Virus record (IMG/VR): IMGVR_UViG_3300041955_000171
Location: 1 to 21,754 of that record
DNA from: a virus
Strand: one strand, 5' to 3'
DNA: 21,754 nucleotides
This document shows positions 1 to 5,988 of the stretch, piece by piece. Positions within the stretch are counted from its first letter, which is position 1. Each line of letters begins with the position of its first letter. The position numbers were made by a program, and so were the translations under genes. Below the pieces are notes generated by a model, which saw only the letters and a program-made list of their open reading frames with translations, was not told the DNA's origin and did no database searches.

Positions 1-1512
1 GCGCGCGGCGTTAATCTGTTCATCCCGGAGCCGGTTGTACTGCTCTAGCTCGGCCCTGGTTTGTTCCTCGACGCGATGCCGTTCTGCCTCGTCGGCCTTC
101 TGTTGCTCATCAAATGTCCGGTTGAGCGTCTCCCGGCCGAGAGCGTCGATCTTTTCCTTGGCTTGAGACAGGGCGAGCTGGTTCTCGAGCACGCGCAGCG
201 TCTCCCGCTCGGCTGCGGTCCCCTCCTTCGAGGTGTTTGCCTTGAGGTTGTTAAGCTCGATCTGCTTATCCATTGCAGCAACGATCTGCTGCTGTGCCCC
301 GAGCTCGGCATCGGCCGCGTGGCTGACCTCGATCTGTGCGCGCGCGATCTGTTCGGGGGCATTGTCGGCTGTGCCTCGGCCACCCTTGGGCCCGGTTCCT
401 GTCAATTCCTCATGCTTGACCTGAGCGTCCTTCAGCCGCATCTGCTCCTGTAGCGCCGCCGTCTCCTTCTCGGTGTTAGCGATCAGGATCTGGGTGGCGC
501 TGATTTCGTTATCGAGCTCGTGGGGATACAGGCTAAGAGCCTGCTCGGTCTGCAAATCGCGTAGTTTCCTCTGCTCGACGGCCGTGAAACTGGTGGCTTC
601 GGCAAGCTGCTGCTGTAAGGAAACAGACTTATCCATCCAGAGGGCGTGCTGTTCGAGGTCAACCTGCTCCTGCCGTGTACCGGTGGTCGTCGACAGCCGC
701 TGCAGCGTCGAGCCGGCCAGGGATTGCATCTTGAGAAGCGATTCTTCCTTTTCGATCAACCCCTGCAGCTTCGAGTTCATCTTGTCGGCTTCGACCAGCG
801 CGTCGTCGAGCGCTTCCTTGATGGCGTTGGGGTTGGGCTTGTGTTCGAGCTTTGCGTTTGCCGCCTCGATTTTGTCGGCCTCGAGTGACGTCTCGTCGAT
901 CAGCGAGCGGTAGGAAGAGTCCAGGCCGGCGAGCTTCTGCTGGAACTCCCGCGCGCCCTCGCCACCCAGATCAAAGGCTTTGTAGATCGCCTCGCCCAGG
1001 TCGTAGAGCAGGAACACGCCTGCAGCAAGGACAGCTGCGGGAACCATACTGGCCAGCAGAGGCCCCACAACCGAGGAGCCAGCCGCCAGACGGGCCAAGC
1101 CGCCGGCCATCATGCCCATTGAACCGTCCATGGCGCCCATCGCCACGCGCGCCGCGCCCATCGCTTCCATGCGGTTATAGGTCGCCGCGGTATCGGCACG
1201 TTGTGCGCCCGTGTTGGCGACCGTCGAGGCTGTGTTGACCTCCTGCGCCGTCGTCATGGCAGCTAGAGCCGCCGTGGCCTCGGCGTTGGCCTGCGCGTAC
1301 TCCTGGATGATGGCAGCCGCCTGGGCATTCCCTGTGGCTGCAGCGGCGCCGAGTTGCTGTTGCGCTTCGGCAAGCGCCTTGGTTGCTGCGGTAGCTTTAG
1401 CCTGGGCTGCCGAGATCTGGTCGGCAGAAGCGGTGACGGCTGCAGTGGCCTCGGCGACCCCCGGCCCGACTCCAGAAGCATCGGCTGTAATGACTACTTT
1501 GAGTTCGTCCAC
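1..1512 (-). CDS. Tail tape measure protein, N-terminal 504 codons (runs off left edge)
   Basis: The minus-strand frame is open without a stop for 504 codons, from a GTG at 1512 to the window edge. Tape measure proteins fill the tail tube lumen, set tail length and are ejected with the DNA. The N-terminus is Ala/Thr/Gln-rich and helical. A hydrophobic stretch lies at roughly residues 140-170 (MVPAAVLAAGVFLLYDLG). After it comes a long Glu/Lys/Gln/Leu-rich region typical of coiled coil, continuing to the edge. The GTG start is preceded by GAGG-type SD sequence, and no ATG occurs until about residue 86. It overlaps the end of the upstream chaperone frame by 19 nt. Position directly after the frameshifted chaperone pair is the classic siphovirus order and is the main support. 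The C-terminus is outside the window, so full length is unknown. Confidence 0.88.
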   Translation of the reverse strand, partial: MDELKVVITADASGVGPGVAEATAAVTASADQISAAQAKATAATKALAEAQQQLGAAAATGNAQAAAIIQEYAQANAEATAALAAMTTAQEVNTASTVANTGAQRADTAATYNRMEAMGAARVAMGAMDGSMGMMAGGLARLAAGSSVVGPLLASMVPAAVLAAGVFLLYDLGEAIYKAFDLGGEGAREFQQKLAGLDSSYRSLIDETSLEADKIEAANAKLEHKPNPNAIKEALDDALVEADKMNSKLQGLIEKEESLLKMQSLAGSTLQRLSTTTGTRQEQVDLEQHALWMDKSVSLQQQLAEATSFTAVEQRKLRDLQTEQALSLYPHELDNEISATQILIANTEKETAALQEQMRLKDAQVKHEELTGTGPKGGRGTADNAPEQIARAQIEVSHAADAELGAQQQIVAAMDKQIELNNLKANTSKEGTAAERETLRVLENQLALSQAKEKIDALGRETLNRTFDEQQKADEAERHRVEEQTRAELEQYNRLRDEQINAAR

Positions 1513-2158
1513 GCCTGCCTCACGTCCTCGATCATCTTAAGCTGCTCCGGGGTGCGCAGGAACGCCGGCATGTCGGCCAGCTTCCTGACGTTTCTGCGCG
1601 GCGGCATCTTCGCCAGCGCTTCCGAATTCATCCTAGCAGCCTCACGCATCGATGGCCTGCCCCGTTTTCCGTCCCTGCCGGGGGCCCTGTAACCAAGGTA
1701 GGCTGCGACCAGGATGTCGGCCGGCGGGTGCTCGGCCATGAAGGCGTCGAGCATCCAGAAGTCAGTGAGGGGCATGCGCCTGGCCTTCTTTGGCGGAATG
1801 CCGTGCCAACGGGCCAGAGAGCCAAAGATGTATTGGAGGTCTACCCTGCTGCCGGTGCGTCCGGCGCCTGCGCGTTTTTTTCCGGTACCTTCACCTTGTC
1901 AAAGCCGTTGACGGCGTTGGCTGCGTCAATCAGCATTTTAAACGGCGAATCGCCGCCCTCAGGGTCGAAGGCCGGCAGGCCGCGCACCCAGGCCTCGGTA
2001 CCGCGCTCGGTATCACCAGAGGCGAGGATCGAGGCCGCGATCATGGCGATGTTCCACTTCCGGCCAGCCTTGCCCGTGAGTTCGATGTCTTCGAGAGCCC
2101 CGACCGTGATGGTCGAGAGAATAACTTCCTTACCTTCAATGCTTACCGGCTTTTGCAT
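1494..2158 (-). CDS. Tail assembly chaperone, long GT-type product made by -1 frameshift
   Basis: This is the inferred 221-aa fusion. Ninety-five codons are read in the frame of the short chaperone to the AAC at 1874, then a -1 slip leads into an overlapping frame that ends at 1494. The -1 frame has no stop between the slip site and 1494. The translated stretch before its first ATG (1775) looks coding, with motif LQYIFGSLARWHGIPP, so a separate 93-aa gene starting at 1775 would lose a plausible part of the domain. An AAGAAGG SD-like sequence does precede ATG 1775, so independent initiation there is an alternative. By analogy with lambda gpG/gpGT, the long form would bridge tape measure and tail tube protein during tail assembly. 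Gene order (tube, G/GT, tape measure) agrees with this. Confidence 0.8.
1841..2158 (-). CDS. Tail assembly chaperone, short G-type product
   Basis: A 105-aa protein that terminates at the TAG at 1841. I chose the ATG at 2158 because AAAGGA lies about 7 nt upstream; the longer reading uses a TTG at 2173 with no clear SD. The opening (MQKPVSIEGKEVILSTITVG) followed by a helical middle and an Ala/Pro-rich tail fits small tail chaperones that sit between the tube and tape measure genes and contribute the N-terminal half of a frameshift fusion. It would keep the tape measure protein soluble while the tube polymerises. It follows a strong terminator-like hairpin after the tube gene, which would lower its transcript level relative to the tube. 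Assignment rests on synteny and the slip site rather than on clear sequence motifs. Confidence 0.82.
   Translation of the reverse strand: MQKPVSIEGKEVILSTITVGALEDIELTGKAGRKWNIAMIAASILASGDTERGTEAWVRGLPAFDPEGGDSPFKMLIDAANAVNGFDKVKVPEKNAQAPDAPAAG
1874..1880 (-). promoter_or_regulatory. -1 ribosomal frameshift slippery heptamer A AAA AAC
   Basis: On the minus strand the short chaperone frame reads CCG GAA AAA AAC GCG, which contains the canonical X XXY YYZ heptamer A AAA AAC in the correct phase. Slipping back one base moves the ribosome into the open frame ending at 1494. Eleven codons of the short form remain after the site, as expected for a C-terminal slip. Confidence 0.82.
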
Positions 2159-2171
2159 CGGGTGTCCTTTC

Positions 2172-2206
2172 AATCAAAAAACGGGGCGCGAATTGCTCCG
2201 CACCCC
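2172..2206 (-). terminator. Rho-independent terminator after the tail tube gene
   Basis: The minus transcript forms an 8-bp GC-rich stem (GGGGUGCG with CGCGCCCC, one G-U pair) with an 8-nt loop, followed at once by G and a run of six T (2181-2176). It lies between the tube stop (2238) and the chaperone start (2158). It probably attenuates transcription so that tube protein is made in excess over chaperone and tape measure. Confidence 0.75.
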
Positions 2207-2237
2207 AGTTGCCTTGGTTCTCCCGTGAAGGAGCTTG

Positions 2238-3023
2238 TTAGAACGCCTGGTAGCTGACGAAGGGTACACCGTTGGGACCGGCAAAGCCCTCGTAGTCGGT
2301 CGTGTACATGGTGTAGTCCTCGAGCTTGGTGGCGATATCGATCTTGCCGAGCCGCACGTTCGGCAGATAAAAGCCGAGCCCACCCCCCTCGTAGGGAAAG
2401 ACCAGGTTCAAAGCGATGATCGGGCCGTAGCCCATTGGGTGCGAAGCGGCAGTCAAAGTAGAGTTCGCTGTGTTCGGCGAGGGCGTCCAGGAGTAGTTGA
2501 TGTAGACCGCAGCGCTCGCGTCAGCCGAGTCGAAGGTATAGACGCCCGTCGTGAGGTTCACCTTATACTGGCCGGCCGCACTGAGCGAGCCAGTGCCCAC
2601 ATTGACCAGAGGCACCCCGGTGTTTTGGTAGGTCACGCCGTAATCGACGAGCGGCACATCGGCGGCATTGGTGACGGTAACAGTGTATGTGCTGGACGCT
2701 GGGACAGTGTGTGCCTCACCCGGAAAAGTGGTTGTGTCGACCGTCCCGGCGGTGGTTCCGTCGCCAAAAAACAACTGGCTCATGAGCAGATTCGAGATCT
2801 GCGCGAACTCGAATGACCCCTTGATCGAGCGCTTCCCGATGGCGGTGTCAACGGCCCACTGGTCGATGCCGTAGAGCGACTTGATGTCGGCGCCGAGAGT
2901 GAGCTTGATGTTCTGAAGCACCCCGAGAGCGAGCGGCGTGGGGTTCGGGGCCGGATTGCCAGAGGAGGGCTGCGGTGCTGCGAGGGCGACGCCAGATCCA
3001 AACATCAAGCCGGGAAGCTGCAT
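2238..3023 (-). CDS. Major tail tube protein with inserted beta domain
   Basis: A 261-aa protein placed immediately before the tail chaperone pair, the standard position of the siphovirus tube subunit that polymerises around the tape measure. The ATG at 3023 has AAAGGAG 6 nt upstream. The body (residues 30-100 and 185-261) contains Gly/Thr-rich beta sequence ending in a segment that includes LGKIDIATKLEDYTMY. Residues 103-179 form an apparent insertion beginning EAHTVPAS and ending GVYTFDSADASAAVYINYSW. A homologous segment occurs in the connector protein at 4954-5889. Such inserts are usually exposed on the virion surface; that role is inferred here. A terminator hairpin follows the gene, consistent with high expression. 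No tube-family signature is recognised beyond position and composition. Confidence 0.82.
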   Translation of the reverse strand: MQLPGLMFGSGVALAAPQPSSGNPAPNPTPLALGVLQNIKLTLGADIKSLYGIDQWAVDTAIGKRSIKGSFEFAQISNLLMSQLFFGDGTTAGTVDTTTFPGEAHTVPASSTYTVTVTNAADVPLVDYGVTYQNTGVPLVNVGTGSLSAAGQYKVNLTTGVYTFDSADASAAVYINYSWTPSPNTANSTLTAASHPMGYGPIIALNLVFPYEGGGLGFYLPNVRLGKIDIATKLEDYTMYTTDYEGFAGPNGVPFVSYQAF

Positions 3024-3114
3024 GTTGAACTCCTTTGCCGGCGTCTTTGAGGTTCACGCGCTGGGACGGCGCGGTTCGAATCCATTCTACTGCCCGGTCA
3101 ATTCACAAGCACAA

Positions 3115-3306
3115 TCACCGCAGAAGCGGATGTCCAAAGCCGGCGAACGGGATCAGTAGGTAGATCAGCCAAATGCAGAAAATGACGGCGATGACCACGC
3201 GCGCCACTTGTGCAAACGGTGCCGGCAGTGGAATAAGGCTGATGATCCACCAGATCAGCCCAAAAATCAGGCACATCACCAAGATAGAAACCAGAATCGA
3301 AAGCAT
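3115..3306 (-). CDS. Small double-membrane-spanning phage protein
   Basis: A 63-aa, strongly hydrophobic protein. The ATG at 3306 has AAGGAG about 5 nt upstream. Two predicted membrane segments (about residues 2-25 and 36-55) are separated by a Pro-rich turn (IPLPAPF), and a short basic tail ends the protein. It resembles the small two-segment membrane proteins seen in many phages of Gram-negative hosts, whose role is unknown. It lies between the tail terminator and tail tube genes, where no structural protein is required, so it may be an accessory membrane protein. A holin role is possible from topology, but a better candidate lies in the lysis region at 18941-19800. Confidence 0.75.
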   Translation of the reverse strand: MLSILVSILVMCLIFGLIWWIISLIPLPAPFAQVARVVIAVIFCIWLIYLLIPFAGFGHPLLR

Positions 3307-3319
3307 TTGCTCTCCTTCT

Positions 3320-3832
3320 TCACTGCCCGCTCAGAATCGAGATCGGAAAGATTAGGGCGCTTCGATTGTCCTGCAAGCCTTCATTCAGGATCAGCCGCCC
3401 CTTCACTCTTGCATGATACACAACCCCTCCAAGCGTCTGTTTCTGGCCGCCCAGGAGCGGGATCACGGTCACGCCGTCCGCCTTCAAAGTCTGCTGCTGC
3501 ATCTGGTAAAGCACGGCGTCCCTGATGTTGTTGAGCTGGGTCGAGACGATCTGGTTCTCGCCTTCAGTGTTCTGGCACATCACGACCGCCAGCGCCTTCA
3601 TCTCGTATTTGGGCAGCGCAATCGCGTTCTCAACAACGTCCTGCTCGTACTCGATCTGCCAGAGCCCCGGCAGGATCGCCGGGGAAATGGCGCTGCGCTG
3701 CGGGATCCTGCGGCCAGTCGCCGTGGGGTTCTGGAAGATGGCCGGCCCCGAGGGCACGCCGCCCGTGAGGTACTGCGTCTGCGAAAGCAGGTTATACAGG
3801 TTTTGGAAGATCGTCTCTGAGGCGGTCATCAT
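3320..3832 (-). CDS. Tail terminator/completion-like protein
   Basis: A 170-aa protein. I chose the ATG at 3832, preceded by GGAGG 7 nt upstream and overlapping the previous stop in ATGA; the upstream GTG at 3871 has no better site. The N-terminus (MMTASETIFQNLYNLLSQ) and the later ALPKYEMKALAVVMCQNTEG strand fit the size and predicted alpha/beta look of tail terminator proteins (lambda gpU-like role), which cap the tail tube and join it to the neck. The neighbours are a gp10-like protein upstream and the tube gene downstream, matching the usual order. Assignment is mostly by synteny and length. Confidence 0.6.
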   Translation of the reverse strand: MMTASETIFQNLYNLLSQTQYLTGGVPSGPAIFQNPTATGRRIPQRSAISPAILPGLWQIEYEQDVVENAIALPKYEMKALAVVMCQNTEGENQIVSTQLNNIRDAVLYQMQQQTLKADGVTVIPLLGGQKQTLGGVVYHARVKGRLILNEGLQDNRSALIFPISILSGQ

Positions 3833-4023
3833 CGGATTTCCTCCACCAGGGAAATCTCGACGCTGGTGCACAGATAGCCGCCCTTCCGCTCGGTCTCCCG
3901 CACAAAGGATACAGCCGCGACCGTCTCCACGCGCTCAAGGTTTTCGGCCAGCGTGCGCAGCCGGGCGGCGAGGGCGATGGCCACGTCGGCGACCTGCGCT
4001 GCGGTTTGGGTTCGGTCCATCAT
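3829..4023 (-). CDS. Small hypothetical protein in neck region
   Basis: A 64-aa protein whose ATG at 4023 overlaps the previous stop and whose stop overlaps the next start, both in ATGA arrangements, so it appears translationally coupled on both sides. It is Ala-rich and probably helical (residues 8-35), followed by a short beta-like C-terminus (YLCTSVEISLVEEIR). I do not recognise a family. The tight fit between two structural genes makes it likely to be a real gene; it may be a neck accessory factor. Confidence 0.65.
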   Translation of the reverse strand: MMDRTQTAAQVADVAIALAARLRTLAENLERVETVAAVSFVRETERKGGYLCTSVEISLVEEIR

Positions 4024-4607
4024 GCCGCCAGCACCGCCGCAAGAGCCTCAACGACTTGGAACCGGGCTGTCTGCTCAACCTGAGCGAGCGAGGTCCGCAT
4101 GAAGGCGAACTCCTTGGACGGGGGATGGTTGACGCGCTTGGCAAACACCGTGCCGCCCCCCTCACCGATCCAGGCCAGCGACCGCGGCAGGCGCCCCTCG
4201 GCCAGCGCGATCGACTCCTCTGCCGAGTGCATCGATTCCTTCCCAAATTCCCCGCTCGGCCCCAGGAACTCAGCGAACCGGTCCATCAGGGGCACGATCT
4301 CATAGGCATGCGTGCCACCGAACTCGAGGACCATGCCCACCAGGTGCTCGAACGAGCCGTCGTCCGGGATCTCGCACCAGACCGAGGCCACCGGACCCTC
4401 AACCATGACCGGCGAGAGCTGCACGGCCGAGGCGAGCAGGCCGGTGCGGCTCTGGATGATTCCGCCGTTCATGTTGTACATGATGGCTTCGTAGAGCGAC
4501 TCGCCGGCCGCACCCATGGCCTCGGCCAGGGCGTCGACCACGGCGTCGCCTTTGGCCGCCAGCTGCGCGGCCACCTGCTCGCTGTTGATCGAGAAGTGCA
4601 GGATCAC
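4020..4607 (-). CDS. HK97 gp10-like neck/tail completion protein
   Basis: A 195-aa protein. The start is a GTG at 4607 sharing GTGA with the stop of the preceding gene, with GGAG 7 nt upstream. The longer reading from a GTG at 4724 would run through the upstream gene in another frame. The N-terminal helix (SINSEQVAAQLAAKGDAVVD) followed by GGIIQSRTGLLASAV and a middle beta region containing VLEFGGTHAYEIVP is the pattern of HK97 gp10 family proteins: a helix, a G-x-L-x-x-S turn, and a strand with E-F-G-T-x-x-x-x-I-x-P. This family closes the neck or joins head and tail. The location between connector and tail terminator fits. Confidence 0.78.
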   Translation of the reverse strand: MILHFSINSEQVAAQLAAKGDAVVDALAEAMGAAGESLYEAIMYNMNGGIIQSRTGLLASAVQLSPVMVEGPVASVWCEIPDDGSFEHLVGMVLEFGGTHAYEIVPLMDRFAEFLGPSGEFGKESMHSAEESIALAEGRLPRSLAWIGEGGGTVFAKRVNHPPSKEFAFMRTSLAQVEQTARFQVVEALAAVLAA

Positions 4608-4957
4608 GCAACTTCTCCATTTCTTATCCACCCGTGCCAGCCGCTGCACGCTGGCTCCGCTGGATTGATAAGAATCGAGGGATCGAGGGTGAGGTCGTCG
4701 TAGCTGGAACCGGCCGCGGCCCACCGGCTCGGGCCCCCGGTACTATTGCGGCTGCCCTTCTCGTCTGGGACGCCACGGCCCGCGAATGTTACCTCGAGGG
4801 CATGCGTTCCAACCGCCCCGTTGTTCCGCACGAAGCACGCCGGACACAGAAATACGATGCCTTCGGCCTGGCCTAAATCTGGCACATGACGAAGATAGTC
4901 GCCCGTTTCGTCGCTAAAGTACTTCACGAATTGGGGATCCAGTTGGCCTAGTTTCAT
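4604..4957 (-). CDS. DUF6527-like Cys-rich small protein
   Basis: A 117-aa protein with its ATG at 4957 in an ATGA overlap with the connector stop and GAGG upstream. It carries a putative metal site, with C38 and C41 (CPAC) near the centre and C104/H108 near the end, and the C-terminal signature LTLDPSI ... GWHGWIRNGEV. That signature matches my recollection of the DUF6527 family, small phage proteins sometimes misannotated as ammonia monooxygenase. Its function is unknown. It sits between connector and gp10-like genes in a coupled chain, so it is probably expressed with virion proteins. It could be a small zinc-binding structural or host-interaction protein. Confidence 0.7.
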   Translation of the reverse strand: MKLGQLDPQFVKYFSDETGDYLRHVPDLGQAEGIVFLCPACFVRNNGAVGTHALEVTFAGRGVPDEKGSRNSTGGPSRWAAAGSSYDDLTLDPSILINPAEPACSGWHGWIRNGEVA

Positions 4958-5889
4958 GGCAGGAACCTCATCTTGTAACGCTCGATAGTCATGGCCGTCC
5001 CGAGCTCAACCTCGAGCTTCGAATAAGCCGTCGTACCCACCTGGGGCTGGACCTGCGAGTCCTGGCCGATCCAGGACCGTTTACGGTACATCTGAGCCAC
5101 CAGACGCGCGCAGGCCTCCTGGAGGTCAAACGGCGGTGCCCCGTAGGTGTAGGAGAGCAGCACGGCCGCGCCCGCTTGGGCTGCGTTGAACGTGTAGAGG
5201 CCGGACGGCAGTACCCCAGCCTGCGGGGGCTGGTACTGCCCAGGACCGGGCGCAGAAGCCCCGCTGGAAGCCAGCGGCGTGCCATCCGCCAGCATCACGC
5301 CCTGGTCCGAGTAGAAGGTCGCCCCGTTGGTCGCCGCAATGGTGTATGGGCCCGACGCCGGCACGGTCTGGGCCTCGGACGGAACCGGGATCGTGTAACC
5401 GGCCGTGTACTGGACCGCGACGTTCTGGATCCCCTGCGCAAAGCGATAAGGGGCACTGCCAAGGGGCGGCGCGTTGCCGTATGCGCCCCAGCCGCCGGGC
5501 CGCACGCCCCAGCGGTCGTCGGGCCAGCCAGCGCCGAGGCCAGAGCCATTCGAGACCAGAGCGATGTTGCAGACCGAGCCCTCGGTGTCAATCACGTAAC
5601 CCGAGGAGATGTAGTCAGGGCTGGCAGGGATGGCGATCCCGTTCACCGAGAGCGACGCCACGGCCAGAATCGGGTAGTTGCGGACGGGTAGCTCCTGCGA
5701 GCCGTTCCCGTTGTAGCGCTCGGAGTAGGACCGCACACCGGAGAGGAAGCCGCGGCCGGTCCTGGTGAGGATGTTCTGAGAATAGGCGGTAACTTCGGTC
5801 TGGAGAAGGGCCTGATCGACCGTGGGGCTCTGGTTGAGGATCGCGTTTACAGCCACGACGGTGGTCAGATCGATGACGTTAGCGCCCAT
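4954..5889 (-). CDS. Head-tail connector (gp6-like adaptor) with inserted beta domain
   Basis: A 311-aa protein with ATG at 5889 preceded by an AGGA-type SD. The N-terminal helices (residues 1-45), the strand with SERYNGNGSQELPVRNYP followed by LAVASLSVNGI, and the later VAVQYTAGYT are typical of phage head-tail adaptor proteins that sit under the portal. Such proteins are usually about 100-200 aa. The extra length comes partly from a Gly/Trp-rich loop (residues 113-147) and partly from residues 172-249, beginning EAQTVPAS and ending GLYTFNAAQAGAAVLLSYTY. The latter is homologous to an insert in the tail tube protein. The C-terminus (FDLQEACARLVAQMYRKR) returns to the helical adaptor fold. 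It follows the capsid gene and a terminator-like hairpin. Confidence 0.78.
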   Translation of the reverse strand: MGANVIDLTTVVAVNAILNQSPTVDQALLQTEVTAYSQNILTRTGRGFLSGVRSYSERYNGNGSQELPVRNYPILAVASLSVNGIAIPASPDYISSGYVIDTEGSVCNIALVSNGSGLGAGWPDDRWGVRPGGWGAYGNAPPLGSAPYRFAQGIQNVAVQYTAGYTIPVPSEAQTVPASGPYTIAATNGATFYSDQGVMLADGTPLASSGASAPGPGQYQPPQAGVLPSGLYTFNAAQAGAAVLLSYTYGAPPFDLQEACARLVAQMYRKRSWIGQDSQVQPQVGTTAYSKLEVELGTAMTIERYKMRFLP

Positions 5890-5918
5890 GCGGCCATCCT
5901 ACCACCCTACAAAGGGAC

Positions 5919-5944
5919 GGCCTCGGGCTTCCCAACCCGAGGCC
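5919..5944 (-). terminator. Hairpin after the major capsid gene
   Basis: A perfect 9-bp stem (GGCCTCGGG/CCCGAGGCC) with an 8-nt loop lies in the 99-nt gap between the capsid stop (5989) and the connector start (5889). On the minus strand it is followed by GTCCCTTTG, only a weak T tract. It may act as a partial terminator or as a 3' stabiliser of the capsid message. Confidence 0.5.
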
Positions 5945-5988
5945 CAGACTCGCACTACGCCGGTGCAGCGCTCCTCTGTTCCCGCTTG

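Noticed and set aside
3045-3100. tRNA 3'-end-like sequence GGTTCGAATCC on the plus strand, possible tRNA or attachment-site core
   Set aside because: The T-arm cannot form a proper 5-bp stem (only two pairs), and no anticodon arm or matching acceptor strand fits; no integrase gene is in the window.
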